DNA from: JALZOC01 sp035758845 | GTDB lineage: Bacteria > Acidobacteriota > Vicinamibacteria > Vicinamibacterales > 2-12-FULL-66-21 | Direction: 5' to 3' | Length of the DNA: 64,000 nt | Assembly: GCA_035758845.1 (NCBI GenBank) | Contig: DASTVZ010000217.1 | Coordinates: 5,917 to 69,916, forward strand | Shown: positions 1 to 8,555 of the stretch, piece after piece | Numbering within the stretch: position 1 is the first letter of the stretch | Layout: each line of letters begins with the position of its first letter | Translations under genes and position numbers: made by a program | The notes under the pieces: model-generated | What the model was told of the DNA's origin: nothing | What the model saw: only the letters and a program-made list of their open reading frames with translations | Database searches by the model: none

Positions 1-1225
1 GCGCGTCGTTTTGATCGACAACGGTGAATGCCACGAGCGTTCCCGCCGTCACCGCCCCGTTGGCCATCGCGACTTTCGTGTCGGCATGGAGAACACCGCT
101 CAGCGTGGCGACGATCCATCGCGTCCCCGCTGAATCCTGCCAGCTTGCCACCCCCGTCGGGTCGTCCATCGTGGCCGACATCTGTGACGACGTATGAAGC
201 GGAGTCTTGTGATCGGCACCACCGAGAGACGTGCTGTCGAGGACATACAGCCGTCCGTCCTTGTTCGCGGCGACGATGAGATCTTTGCCCTTGTACTGAA
301 AGACGACGGGGTTGGACGTGAACGGCGTGGTTGTCGCGAACCAGTCCTTCTGCGTCAGCGTCTTCTGATCGAGCGACAGGACCGCGTTAGCGACTTCCGA
401 CTTCCCGGAACCTGTGGCGATATACAGCGTGCCGTCGGTGCCAAACGCCGGCGGCGCCGTTCCGGCAATCGTCGCGCCCTTGGTGTCGTACGACTGCACC
501 GTCTTGGGCGCGCTCGCCTCGCCGGCCAAATCGACTGACCACACGCCGTTCGGAACGTCCGAACAGTTTCCCGTCGTCACTGCGTAAAGTGTGGTTTCGA
601 CCAGGATCGACCCGGCAACGTTGGCGTTGGGCGGCAGCAGCTTCACCGGCGGAATCCGATCGGTTCCAATCTGCGGATTCATCACATGGACCATGCCGCC
701 GGTAGAGATCGCAAATACGTTGTTGGGAGCGTCGCGTCCGCCCGGGATCTGCGGTCCCGTCGGGCCGCGCCCACGACCTCCGCCAAACCCGCCACGACCC
801 GTTGGAAAGGTCAGCGGCGTTGATTTCGTCAGGACGGGCAGGCCCGATGAACACGCCGCGGGCTTCGAAGCGGAGGTTGCCAGCTTCTGCTGCCAGAACA
901 TCCGATTCAGGTCGTAATCAATCGAATACACATGACCCGACGCACTGCCGACGAATGCGAGCGCCTTGAATCCCTTGTGCGCAATGAGGTTCGGCAGAAG
1001 CAGCGGCTGTGTCAGCCGCTCGTTATCGAGCTTGCGTTTCCAGAGGAACTGAAATCCTGGAGTCTGCATCGCCGCCAAGGAGATCTTCGGATCGGTGCGC
1101 ACGAATGACGTCCGCTGCGCATCACCACCAACCGTCGTCCACGCACCACCGCCGCGTCCCTGCGCGGAGACGACGACTGCCGCTCCAATTAACACCGCTG
1201 CGATCAAACCCAAGCGGAAATTCAT
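1..1225 (-). CDS. PQQ-binding-like beta-propeller protein, 3' end outside window
   Basis: The reverse strand stays open from the ATG at 1225 to the window edge, giving about 408 residues with no stop. A typical signal peptide (charged MNFR, hydrophobic core, ending near SAQG) is followed by propeller-like blades such as ALAFVGSASGHVYSIDYDL and LIVAANKDGRLYVLD, of the kind found in BamB/PQQ-like propellers. A Gly/Arg-rich linker lies near residues 130-150. The start at 1225 is preferred because AGGA sits 5 nt upstream; an in-frame ATG at 1240 is possible. It is divergent from the heme/HhH gene. Likely a periplasmic or secreted propeller, substrate unknown; there is no direct evidence for PQQ binding. 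Confidence 0.85.
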   Translation of the reverse strand, partial: MNFRLGLIAAVLIGAAVVVSAQGRGGGAWTTVGGDAQRTSFVRTDPKISLAAMQTPGFQFLWKRKLDNERLTQPLLLPNLIAHKGFKALAFVGSASGHVYSIDYDLNRMFWQQKLATSASKPAACSSGLPVLTKSTPLTFPTGRGGFGGGRGRGPTGPQIPGGRDAPNNVFAISTGGMVHVMNPQIGTDRIPPVKLLPPNANVAGSILVETTLYAVTTGNCSDVPNGVWSVDLAGEASAPKTVQSYDTKGATIAGTAPPAFGTDGTLYIATGSGKSEVANAVLSLDQKTLTQKDWFATTTPFTSNPVVFQYKGKDLIVAANKDGRLYVLDSTSLGGADHKTPLHTSSQMSATMDDPTGVASWQDSAGTRWIVATLSGVLHADTKVAMANGAVTAGTLVAFTVVDQNDA

Positions 1226-1260
1226 TTGTATCCTAGACATCCTCTGCGTCCTCGAATCGT

Positions 1261-1280
1261 CTTCCGCCTGAAGGCGGAAG
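1261..1280. repeat. CTTCCGCC hairpin repeat, copy 1
   Basis: Perfect 8-bp stem CTTCCGCC/GGCGGAAG with a 4-nt loop. Related copies lie near 25930, 41302 and 42102, always between genes. Likely a dispersed REP-like element. Confidence 0.7.
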
Positions 1281-1337
1281 CCATAGGGTTGTGCAACGAA
1301 CAACGAACTCGTGAGCTGCGAAGTCCAGAGAGGGCCA

Positions 1338-1399
1338 GCCTTCGCCCACGCTCGCGCGAAGGCTGTCTCGCCGAAGCCGCGCTGGCGGCGAAGGCGGAG
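1338..1399. repeat. Palindromic CCTTCGCC/GGCGAAGG repeat, copy 1
   Basis: Nested inverted words (CCTTCGCC, GCGAAGG, CGCCGAAG, GGCGAAGGCGG). The same order of words recurs at 15669-15722, inside the open frame of the sortase gene. Interpreted as a dispersed intergenic repeat, not as coding. Confidence 0.6.
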
Positions 1400-1442
1400 G
1401 AACGTTTTACTATTTTTCCGCGAACACGTGTATAGCGACTCT

Positions 1443-1480
1443 GCTCTGCAATACTGCGTACGCCGCGCATATTGCAGAGC
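1443..1480. promoter_or_regulatory. 11-bp perfect inverted repeat between divergent genes
   Basis: GCTCTGCAATA at 1443-1453 is exactly complementary to TATTGCAGAGC at 1470-1480, with a 16-nt spacer that contains the palindrome GCGTACGC. It sits in the 390-bp space between the divergent propeller gene and the heme/HhH gene. It could be an operator or an RNA hairpin. There is no U-run, so a terminator is not supported. Confidence 0.4.
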
Positions 1481-1549
1481 GAAACATCAGTCGGCGCGAA
1501 AGACGGTATAGTTAGAAGATACGCGCTGAGCGGCTGCGCCGCTTACGAG

Positions 1550-1614
1550 CCACGGAAGAACACGGAAGAACACGGAAGAACACGGACACGGAACAACACG
1601 GAACAACACGGAAT
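1550..1614. repeat. CACGGAAGAA tandem repeat
   Basis: Three exact 10-bp CACGGAAGAA units are followed by CACGGAACAA variants. The array ends directly at the ATG of the next gene (1615). Related arrays lie at 5696-5830 and 40163-40240. Confidence 0.85.
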
Positions 1615-2094
1615 ATGGTCGACAGCAACACCTTCCGCACAGTTCGCTGGACACTGGCACTTCTCGTTGTTGGAATGGCAACAACGCTGGTCACGATTGG
1701 AGCCAAGGCGCAGGATCAAGACGATGCGCCGGCGGCGGCGTTCAGACGCGTGTGCAGCAACTGCCATGACGCGGATCGCATTCTGTCGACGCGCCGGACG
1801 CGCACGCAGTGGGAAGAGGTCATCGAGAAGATGATCGATCGCGGCGCCGAAGGCACGTCCGACGATTTCACCACCGCGGAAGAGTACTTGCTGCGCGTCA
1901 GCGGCCGGGTGAACGTCAATCGTGCAACGACCAAGGATCTGGTGACCGTGCTCGCCATCACGCAAAAAGATGCCGACGCGATCGCCGAGTACCGAAAAGC
2001 CAACGGCGAGATCAAGGACTTCGACGCGCTGGCCAAAGTCCCGGGAATCGACCTCGATAAACTAAACAAGGCACGCGACGCTATTTCGTTCTAG
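1615..2094 (+). CDS. Secreted heme c / helix-hairpin-helix (ComEA-like) fusion protein
   Basis: 159 residues. A hydrophobic signal segment at about residues 11-32 is followed by a c-type heme site CSNCH at 47-51, in a context (VCSNCHDADRILSTRRT..W) like the heme-binding domain of quinohemoprotein amine dehydrogenases. Residues 98-157 form a ComEA-like helix-hairpin-helix unit (VNVNRATTKDLV...VPGIDLDKLNKARD). Signal peptide and heme site imply export and periplasmic heme attachment. No clear Shine-Dalgarno is visible, because the CACGGAA repeat runs up to the ATG. The propeller gene next door suggests an extracytoplasmic redox role; the HhH domain may bind protein rather than DNA. Function not established. 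Confidence 0.8.
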   Translation: MVDSNTFRTVRWTLALLVVGMATTLVTIGAKAQDQDDAPAAAFRRVCSNCHDADRILSTRRTRTQWEEVIEKMIDRGAEGTSDDFTTAEEYLLRVSGRVNVNRATTKDLVTVLAITQKDADAIAEYRKANGEIKDFDALAKVPGIDLDKLNKARDAISF

Positions 2095-2099
2095 AAGCG

Positions 2100-2216
2100 G
2101 TGAGGCGCGCGACGGGCGCGCCCGCCGGAGCGGAGTGGGCCATCGGGGCCCCGCGAGCGAAGGCGTGGGGGGTCCGCGCGGGCGAAGCCCCCCGGACCAA
2201 TGATGCTGAGGGTGCG
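2100..2216. repeat. GC-rich palindromic repeat region upstream of the YVTN lipoprotein
   Basis: The stretch holds self-complementary words, for example GGTCCG near 2171 against CGGACC near 2192, and GGGCGAAGCCC between them. The frame is open in phase with the downstream gene but looks repeat-derived, so it is not counted as coding. Confidence 0.5.
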
Positions 2217-3338
2217 ATGCGGAATGTCTTGAGAGTTCCGGCAGCAGCGATCGTGTGCGCCGTGATGGTCACCAGCGCGTGCGGAGGATCGGCCCCACAA
2301 CCTCCCTTATCAGGCGCCACCACACCAGCTCCAGCGCCTCCGCCGAAACCTGTTCTGCCGGCCGGGCCGGCGTTGTATGTGTCCGATGAAACCGGCGGCA
2401 ACGTCATCGTCATCGATCCTGCCGCGGGACAGGTGCTCGAGCGCATTGCCGTCGGCAAGCGTCCCCGCGGCATTCGCGTGTCCCGCGACGGCACGCAACT
2501 GCTCGTCGCGCTCTCCGGTTCAGCTATTGCCGGGCCCAACGTGGACGAATCGAAGCTGCCTCCTCCGGATCGAAGCGCTGACGGCATCGGTGTGGTCGAT
2601 CTAGCGACGCACAAACTCGTGAAGAAATATGAGAGCGGCGACGATCCCGAGCTCTTCGACACGTCGCCTGATGGCAGCACGATCTATGTGTCGAACGAGG
2701 ATGCCGCGCAGGTCTCGATCATCGACGTCGCCACCGGCAACATCGCAGCTCGCATCGGCGTCGGCGGCGAACCAGAAGGGGTTACGGTAAACCCCGACGG
2801 CACGATGGTGTTCGTCACGTCGGAAGAAAGCGGCGACGTGGCAGCGATCGATACAAAAACTCGCAAACTGCTCGCCCGAATCAAAACCGGACCACGACCA
2901 CGTTCGGTCACCTTTTCCAAGGACGGCGCCATCGCGTTCGTGCCAAGCGAGACTGCGGCGTTCATCAGCGTCATCGACGTGGCCAAGCGCAAGGTAGCCG
3001 CTACGATTCAGCTTCCGAAGATCGAAGGCGCGGAGACGCCGCCGCGACCGATGGGTGGCGTTCTTTCGCCTGACGGCACCCAGGTGTTCATGTCGCTGGG
3101 ACGCGCGAGCGCTGTCGCGGTGATTGACGTGGCGAGCCGAAAACTCCTGCGGACGATCACCGGTGTTGGCGCGCGCCCGTGGGGCGTCGCGCTCAGTGCT
3201 GATGGCTCGAAGCTTTACACCGCGAACGGTCCAAGCGGCGACGTCTCGATCATCGACGTCGCGAACGGCAAGGTCGAAAAGAAGGTGTCAACCGGCGGAA
3301 GCCCGTGGGGTGTCGTGTACGTCGAGAAAAAACAATGA
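2217..3338 (+). CDS. YVTN/YncE-type beta-propeller lipoprotein
   Basis: 373 residues from the ATG at 2217, preceded by GAGG. The first 21 residues are a lipoprotein signal ending TSAC, followed by a Pro/Ala-rich linker. From about residue 50 come repeated blades of the YVTN type, each with a pattern like IYVSNEDAAQVSIIDVATGNIAARI, fitting one seven-bladed propeller. Members of this family are periplasmic or surface proteins, often paired with electron-transfer or metal proteins. The open frame extends 39 codons upstream through a GC-rich repeat, but the lipobox fixes the start at 2217. The stop lies 1 bp from that of the convergent TonB receptor gene. Confidence 0.88.
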   Translation: MRNVLRVPAAAIVCAVMVTSACGGSAPQPPLSGATTPAPAPPPKPVLPAGPALYVSDETGGNVIVIDPAAGQVLERIAVGKRPRGIRVSRDGTQLLVALSGSAIAGPNVDESKLPPPDRSADGIGVVDLATHKLVKKYESGDDPELFDTSPDGSTIYVSNEDAAQVSIIDVATGNIAARIGVGGEPEGVTVNPDGTMVFVTSEESGDVAAIDTKTRKLLARIKTGPRPRSVTFSKDGAIAFVPSETAAFISVIDVAKRKVAATIQLPKIEGAETPPRPMGGVLSPDGTQVFMSLGRASAVAVIDVASRKLLRTITGVGARPWGVALSADGSKLYTANGPSGDVSIIDVANGKVEKKVSTGGSPWGVVYVEKKQ

Positions 3339-3339
3339 T

Positions 3340-5646
3340 TCATCGGAAATCGTAACGAACCCGAATTGCGACACTTCGCGGTGCGGCGAGGGCGGTGCCT
3401 GAGAAGAGCCCCGCGAAGTTGATCACGTCGAAACGGTTGGTCAGGTTGCGAACCTCCGCCTGGAGTCGCACGACGTGCTTCGCTGATTTCGCGATGGTGA
3501 CGCCGCTGGCGATGTCCAGCGACGCATTCGGCCGCACGCGGCCGGTCTCGAAGTTCACTCGATCGAGGACGTCCCGGCCGAACTGCTCCGCCGCTTCCTC
3601 CGGCGTCCCCTCGAAATCCTCGAACGGCAGCCCGCTGCCGTACGATCCCACGGCCGCCACCCAGGCTGACGGCGAGACCTGATACGTCGCGCGCGCGCGA
3701 ATTGTATGCCGCTGATCCTGTGTCAGCGGAAAGTCTTCCGTTGAGTCGAGTCCTTCGGTGTCGTCGCCGAGGAAGAGGCCGCCCGTCACTGGCAACTCAC
3801 CGATGCCACGCATGAGCGAGTAGCCAAGGGAGGCGGAGAGGTTTTTCCATTGGCGGAGGTCGAGCTTCGTCTCGGCGCCGTAAACACGGCCGTAGCGGAA
3901 CGCGATCGGAAAGCTCACGCCCGTATTCAACAGCAGATCGTCGTCGGCCATATCCGAGATGCGCCGGTCGTATCCGGCGACATCGATACGAACGCGGCCA
4001 CCAAGCGCCTTGGAGACTCCCGCCTCGAAGAAGTTTCCGCGAGACGTCGGCACGGGCAACCGCGCGCCTTCTGCCCCAAGCCGCTCGAACTCGTCGGTGC
4101 TCGCGAGCAGCAGATTCTCGATGGCCGGCGTCTGGAACACGCGGTCGTACGACGCCCGGAAGACCAGATCCGGTCCGGCCGACCAGGCAACAGCGAGTCG
4201 CGGGCTGAGTGCGTTGTCCTCGACGACGAGGCTGTAGTGGTCCCATCGTAGTCCGACGTTCACGGTCCACCGACCGCTGCGAATCTGATCCTGGACGAAG
4301 AGGGCCTGCTCACGGTCGGGACGGCGATCGTCAAACGCGAAAGCCGTCGGAACATCGGAATCGAATTCGTTGACGTCAGTAATCGTGTAGGAAAACTCCT
4401 CTCGTGCTGTTCCCGCACTCATGTCCGCGCCGACCTTCCACTCATGCACGCCCCGGTGGCCGGACATCGATCCGTTCAGGTAGACCTCACGAAAGCCACG
4501 GTCCTGCGACGCCGCGATCGGCGTCGATTGAGGGTTGGACCACAGCTTCGCCGAGACGTCCCGGACCATCCCGCGAATGTCGCCGACCATGCTGGACGAG
4601 AAGATTCGCTGGATCGAAAACTGCGCGGCGTTCTCGCGGCCGTTGCGATCCTGCCGCTGTCCGGCCTCCTGCTGAATGTTCTCGTTCGGCACGAGAAAGC
4701 GAGAGGACGCGTGGCGAAGAATAACGCCAACGCGGCTGGACGGACTGACGTTCCCTTCGAACCGCATCGACGCGCTGGCGGTCGATGCCTGGTTCGTGAA
4801 ATTGTCCGCGACCGGCGGATCGAGATAGCGGTCAGTGGTCGCCGCAGCGGCGGTCACACTGATCGTGCTCTTCTCGCCGCCGTGCTCGACAATTGCGTCG
4901 CCACTGCCCGTATCAAAGCTCCCCACCGACGTCGACACCGAGCTGCCAAACCCCCGTCGGGCTGACGACGCCGTCACCACCTCGATCACGCCGCCTAGCT
5001 TGCGCCCGTATTCTGCGGGATACCCGCCGGTCATGATGCTCATCGAATGGATGTCGTCGGCGCCCGATTCCGGCGCGAAGACCGGCGAGCGATTGTCCGT
5101 CATGGGCAGCCCATCGACGACGTATTGCGTCTGATACTCGGAGCCTCGAGGGTGAAGGATCCCGTTGGCCTCAAGCAGCCAGCCAGGTTGTGTATTTACG
5201 AGGTCGGGCACGACGCGGCCGGGCAGCGCCGTCGTCCGCCGCTGCAGCGTATCGGATCCGATGCGATGCACCAGCGTCGGTTGGTGTGGATCGAGCAATG
5301 TGGAATCCGCCGTGACCGTTGTCTGCGTCTGCACCGCAGAGACGTTCATCGTGACGTGGAAATCAGTCGGCAGGGCCGAGCGCACCTCTACTACCTGGGC
5401 GGCGTCGGCGAAGCCGCTCCGGCTGACGATGACGCGGTAGGAACCGAATGGCAGACGTCGCACGATCGCCAACCCGTTGGCATCCGTGTCGATCTGCTGG
5501 CGGATTTCATTGCCCTGGCTGACAACCTCGACCGGGCCAGGCAGCGCGCCCCCTGTGGCATCGGTCACCGTGACGCGGAGTTCACCTGTGTTGGCTTGAC
5601 TAAACTGACCGACAGCAACCAGCAAGGCGACGGCGCACGCCAGCAT
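3340..5646 (-). CDS. TonB-dependent receptor with carboxypeptidase-regulatory N-domain
   Basis: 768 residues. A signal peptide (about 1-18) leads into a carboxypeptidase-regulatory Ig-like domain at about 22-95 (GELRVTVTDATGGALPG...VVEV). A plug-like domain follows at about 130-230 (YVVDGLPMTDNRSP and TGGYPAEYGRKLGGVIEV), then a long beta-barrel ending in a typical RVRYDFR tail. Such receptors import siderophores, cobalamin or oligosaccharides across the outer membrane using TonB energy. The substrate cannot be told from sequence. It stands alone on this strand. Confidence 0.9.
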   Translation of the reverse strand: MLACAVALLVAVGQFSQANTGELRVTVTDATGGALPGPVEVVSQGNEIRQQIDTDANGLAIVRRLPFGSYRVIVSRSGFADAAQVVEVRSALPTDFHVTMNVSAVQTQTTVTADSTLLDPHQPTLVHRIGSDTLQRRTTALPGRVVPDLVNTQPGWLLEANGILHPRGSEYQTQYVVDGLPMTDNRSPVFAPESGADDIHSMSIMTGGYPAEYGRKLGGVIEVVTASSARRGFGSSVSTSVGSFDTGSGDAIVEHGGEKSTISVTAAAATTDRYLDPPVADNFTNQASTASASMRFEGNVSPSSRVGVILRHASSRFLVPNENIQQEAGQRQDRNGRENAAQFSIQRIFSSSMVGDIRGMVRDVSAKLWSNPQSTPIAASQDRGFREVYLNGSMSGHRGVHEWKVGADMSAGTAREEFSYTITDVNEFDSDVPTAFAFDDRRPDREQALFVQDQIRSGRWTVNVGLRWDHYSLVVEDNALSPRLAVAWSAGPDLVFRASYDRVFQTPAIENLLLASTDEFERLGAEGARLPVPTSRGNFFEAGVSKALGGRVRIDVAGYDRRISDMADDDLLLNTGVSFPIAFRYGRVYGAETKLDLRQWKNLSASLGYSLMRGIGELPVTGGLFLGDDTEGLDSTEDFPLTQDQRHTIRARATYQVSPSAWVAAVGSYGSGLPFEDFEGTPEEAAEQFGRDVLDRVNFETGRVRPNASLDIASGVTIAKSAKHVVRLQAEVRNLTNRFDVINFAGLFSGTALAAPRSVAIRVRYDFR

Positions 5647-5695
5647 GGAACATATTGTACAGGCGCGGTAAACTCCATGCGGTCATTGTCGTAAG

Positions 5696-5830
5696 CCACG
5701 GATGAACACGGACCACGGATGAACACGGATGAACACGGACCACGGATGACCACGGATGAACACGGATAGATTCGGACCACGGATGACCACGGAAGAACAC
5801 GGATAGATTCGGACCACGGATGAACACGGA
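5696..5830. repeat. CACGGATGAA / CCACGGATGAC tandem repeat
   Basis: About 135 bp of degenerate 10-13-bp units (CACGGATGAA, CCACGGATGA, CACGGATAGATTCGGAC) between the divergent TonB receptor genes. All three reverse frames translate to the known spurious SVFIRGHPW-type peptides, which I treat as non-coding. The bases 5831-5880 add ATCCCGGATCC-like words. Confidence 0.9.
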
Positions 5831-5939
5831 TCGGATTCCGGATCCCGGACAACTGATCCCGGATCCGCACAACGGAACCCGGCTGACTGATACATCGACG
5901 AATTCGGATTACACAAACCCGGGGTAACAGGAGTCTCGA

Positions 5940-8288
5940 ATGGTTGCCGCTTTGGTTCTTTTGCTGGCACAGGTCGCAGGCCCCGCGCCGGCGGGCCCAT
6001 CACCTGTTCAAGGAAGTGCACCGGCGTTCCGGACCGCTCCGGCACCGATCAGTGGGACAGTTCGGGATCTGTCCGGCAGTGTCGTTCCGAACGCGACGAT
6101 TACGGTGCGCAATGGGGCGAAAGACGAACGGACCGTGACCGGGCCTGACGGACGATTTACCCTGACTACGGCGGCGACCTCGGAAATCGTCCTCGTTGTC
6201 CGTGCCGCGGGATTCGCCGAACTTCGTCACACGATCAGCGCTGGCACGTCTGCGACAAATATCGATATCGTCCTCTCGCCCGCGTCCGTGCAAGAGGCCG
6301 TCACCGTCACCGCAACTCGAAGCGAGCGTCGTACCGGTGATGTTCCCGCATCGGTCAGCGTCCTCGACCGTGAGGACATCAAGCAATCACCGGCGCTGGT
6401 TGCCGACGACCTCTTGCGTCAGATTCCCACCTTCAGCTTGTTCCGCCGCACGAGCAGCTTGGCGTCGCATCCGACATCGCAGGGCGTGTCGTTGCGCGGG
6501 ATCGGACCGAGCGGCGTCAGCCGCACGCTCGTGCTCGTCGATGGCGTTCCGAACAACGATCCCTTTGGCGGTTGGGTATATTGGTCGCGAGTCCCGCTCG
6601 AGAGCTCTGACCGAATTGAAGTCGTCGACGGTTCGACGTCGAGTCTCTACGGCAACTACGCGATGGGCGGCGTCATCAACTTCGTCACCAATCCGGCGAC
6701 GCCGAAGACGCTGGACGTCAAAGCGCAATATGGCAATCGCAGCACGCCCAAGGTCGACTTCATGGGCAGCCATGTGTGGGGCAAGCTCGGTGTCACCGTC
6801 GATGGCAACGTGTTCAACACTGACGGGTATTACATCGTGCGCGAGAACGAGCGCGGGAGAGTCGACAATAAAGCCGCCGCGGAATTCTGGAACCTGAACC
6901 TCAAGCTGGATTACACGCCGAACGAGCGCCTTCACGCTTTCGCGCGCCTTGGCTACTTCGACGAGAATCGCGACAACGGCAAGGCCAGTACTATCGATGG
7001 GACCGAGGAAGCCAACGACACGATCTGGCGCGCGTACAGCGGTGGCGTTCGCGCGCGGATGCCCGATCAAAGCGAACTTCAAGCGACGGTCTTTACCGAT
7101 TTCGAGACGTTTCACAGCAACTTCCTTGCAGTCCCGGCGGCGAATCCCCCGCGCAGCATCGGCCGCATGACGTTGATGCAGACCGTTCCGACGCACAGCG
7201 CCGGCGGGATGGTTCAGTGGTCGCGCGCGTTCGGCACGAAGCAGTACTTCACGGCCGGAACGGACCTTCGATGGGTCGATGGGGATAGCGAAGAAAACGG
7301 CCTCGACGGAACGACCGGCACGACCGTAACGCTGCTGCGCAATTCGGGCGGTACGCAGCGCAACTTCGGATTCTTCGTCCAGGATCTCATCACGCCGGTG
7401 CCGCAGCTCGTGCTGACGCTGAGCGCGCGTGTCGACGGCTGGCGGAATTACGAGGGCCACAATCTCGAGACCAGCTTGATCGGCGCGCCGGTGAACAACG
7501 TGCCCTCCCTGCCGGATCGAAGCGACACGGTCGCCAGTCCGCGCGCCGCGGCACGGTATCACCTCACCGATCGACTTGACGTGTGGGGAGACATCGGGTG
7601 GGGCTTCCGCACGCCAACGCTGAACGAGCTGTATCGCCAATTCCGCGTTGGCACAACGCTCACTCTCGCCAATTACGATCTCGGTCCCGAGCGTCTCGTC
7701 GGTGGCGAAGTCGGCGCCTCATTCGCGATCACCCCGGATTCAACGGTTCGCGCCACATGGTTCGACAACCACATCAAAGATCCGGTGTCGAACGTGACGA
7801 TCAGCCAGGTCGGCAACAACATAACGCAGCAACGGCAGAATCTCGGCAAAACGCACGTCCGCGGCATCCAGACGGATCTCGAGTACCGCTTCTCATCGGA
7901 TTGGCGAGTTGCGGCCGCGTACGTTTACGATCAGGCGAAGGTTACGGAAAACCCAACGACGCCGGCGCTCGTCGGCAAATGGCTCCCGCAGGTGCCGGCT
8001 CATCGCGGCTCATTACGCCTCGCATACGCGAACACGCGCCTGTTCACCGCGTCGGCGGGTGTGCAATTCGTCGGCTCTCAGTTCGACGACGACCTGAACA
8101 CCCCGTCGCGGCGATTGCCGAACTTTGCCGTCGTCGACATGATGGCGTCGCGCGCACTGGGCCGAAATCTCGAGCTGTTCGGCGGTGTCCAGAACCTCTT
8201 CGACACCGAATACTTCGTCGGAACTCTGCCGACCACGGTCGGGACGCCGCGGCTCATCACAGCGGGCGTCAGAGTCAGCCTTCACTGA
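5940..8288 (+). CDS. TonB-dependent receptor, BtuB/FepA-like, with carboxypeptidase-regulatory domain
   Basis: 782 residues; the ATG at 5940 has AGGAG 6 nt upstream. A signal peptide (about 1-18) is followed by a carboxypeptidase-regulatory domain at about 37-115 (ISGTVRDLSGSVVPNATITVRNGAKD). The plug starts at about 120 with a TonB-box-like EAVTVTATR and includes LVLVDGVPNNDPFGGW and the YGNYAMGGVINFVT signature near 235-250. The barrel ends ITAGVRVSLH. It is divergent from the other receptor, with a repeat array between them. It is followed at once by the cys leader region, which has its own promoter candidate, so it is probably a separate unit. Substrate unknown. Confidence 0.92.
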   Translation: MVAALVLLLAQVAGPAPAGPSPVQGSAPAFRTAPAPISGTVRDLSGSVVPNATITVRNGAKDERTVTGPDGRFTLTTAATSEIVLVVRAAGFAELRHTISAGTSATNIDIVLSPASVQEAVTVTATRSERRTGDVPASVSVLDREDIKQSPALVADDLLRQIPTFSLFRRTSSLASHPTSQGVSLRGIGPSGVSRTLVLVDGVPNNDPFGGWVYWSRVPLESSDRIEVVDGSTSSLYGNYAMGGVINFVTNPATPKTLDVKAQYGNRSTPKVDFMGSHVWGKLGVTVDGNVFNTDGYYIVRENERGRVDNKAAAEFWNLNLKLDYTPNERLHAFARLGYFDENRDNGKASTIDGTEEANDTIWRAYSGGVRARMPDQSELQATVFTDFETFHSNFLAVPAANPPRSIGRMTLMQTVPTHSAGGMVQWSRAFGTKQYFTAGTDLRWVDGDSEENGLDGTTGTTVTLLRNSGGTQRNFGFFVQDLITPVPQLVLTLSARVDGWRNYEGHNLETSLIGAPVNNVPSLPDRSDTVASPRAAARYHLTDRLDVWGDIGWGFRTPTLNELYRQFRVGTTLTLANYDLGPERLVGGEVGASFAITPDSTVRATWFDNHIKDPVSNVTISQVGNNITQQRQNLGKTHVRGIQTDLEYRFSSDWRVAAAYVYDQAKVTENPTTPALVGKWLPQVPAHRGSLRLAYANTRLFTASAGVQFVGSQFDDDLNTPSRRLPNFAVVDMMASRALGRNLELFGGVQNLFDTEYFVGTLPTTVGTPRLITAGVRVSLH

Positions 8289-8302
8289 CCAAGGTAGAAG
8301 GT

Positions 8303-8331
8303 TTGCCTTTTACCTTTTACTTTGCTAACTT
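8303..8331 (+). promoter_or_regulatory. Candidate sigma-70 promoter of the cys operon
   Basis: TTGCCT at 8303-8308 and TAACTT at 8326-8331 are 17 bp apart. Initiation about 7 nt downstream of the -10 would leave almost no untranslated sequence before the leader ATG at 8342. Matches are imperfect (4 of 6 for the -35), so this is a prediction. Confidence 0.45.
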
Positions 8332-8341
8332 CAAGAGCTAG

Positions 8342-8431
8342 ATGTCTTTTTCGCTCATCTGTTGTTGTCCCGCTCCAGCCGCATCGATGTGTTGTCGATG
8401 CGCCTGTACGACGCCGGCGACGCGCGGGTGA
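8342..8431 (+). CDS. Cysteine-rich leader peptide upstream of cysD (29 aa)
   Basis: This short ORF, ATG 8342 to TGA 8429-8431, has seven Cys codons in 29: a run of three at 8360-8368, a pair at 8390-8395, and singles at 8399 and 8405 (MSFSLICCCP, then MCCRCAC). It lies 124 nt upstream of a sulfate-to-sulfite operon. Polycysteine upstream ORFs act as cysteine-responsive attenuators of sulfur genes in mycobacteria; the same logic is inferred here. A weak AAGAG precedes the ATG, and initiation may be near-leaderless. A perfect 7-bp hairpin (8381-8401) overlaps the second Cys cluster. The peptide itself needs no function. Chance is unlikely given the position and composition. Confidence 0.75.
   Translation: MSFSLICCCPAPAASMCCRCACTTPATRG
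8381..8401 (+). promoter_or_regulatory. Hairpin inside the cys leader ORF
   Basis: GCATCGA at 8381-8387 pairs perfectly with TCGATGC at 8395-8401 around a 7-nt loop. A ribosome stalled at the Cys codons would overlap or open this stem, so it is a candidate switching element. Confidence 0.5.
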
Positions 8432-8465
8432 GACGCCTGTAAGATCCTCAGCTTCAACAGTTTCA

Positions 8466-8552
8466 GCTCTCCTCGCATATCGCTCGGCCTCAATGTAGTG
8501 GTGGTTGTTCGGGAGTCTTGCGCCTCGTTGGGCGCAAGCGGCACAGGAGAGC
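8466..8552 (+). promoter_or_regulatory. Anti-Shine-Dalgarno pairing that can mask the cysD ribosome site
   Basis: GCTCTCCT at 8466-8473 is exactly complementary to AGGAGAGC at 8545-8552, which contains the cysD Shine-Dalgarno. A perfect 8-bp hairpin CTTGCGCC/GGCGCAAG (8517-8538) lies inside the enclosed loop. AGCTCT (8465-8470) can alternatively pair with AGAGCT at 8334-8339, just before the leader ATG. No U-run terminator is present, so control would act on translation rather than on termination. The pairings are seen; the mechanism is inferred. Confidence 0.55.
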
Positions 8553-8555
8553 GAG

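Noticed and set aside
2100..2216. N-terminal extension of the YVTN lipoprotein
   Set aside because: The lipoprotein signal starts at 2217 with its own ribosome site; the upstream part is palindromic repeat.
5696..5830. Possible CRISPR array
   Set aside because: The units are contiguous and degenerate, with no unique spacers of even length and no cas genes.
5565..6045. Reverse-strand ORFs rich in SVFIRGHPW
   Set aside because: They are translations of the CACGGATGAA repeat, a known source of false proteins.
6387..7640. 417-codon reverse open frame inside the second TonB receptor gene
   Set aside because: It is fully antisense to a clear receptor gene, has no recognisable motif, and arises from high GC content.
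8432..8545. Rho-independent terminator in the cys leader
   Set aside because: The 8-bp hairpin is not followed by a U-run, so transcription attenuation is not supported.
8505..8555. Upstream in-frame start for cysD
   Set aside because: It would run through the GCGCC hairpin, while the ATG at 8556 has AGGAGA at the right distance and fits the usual CysD N-terminus.
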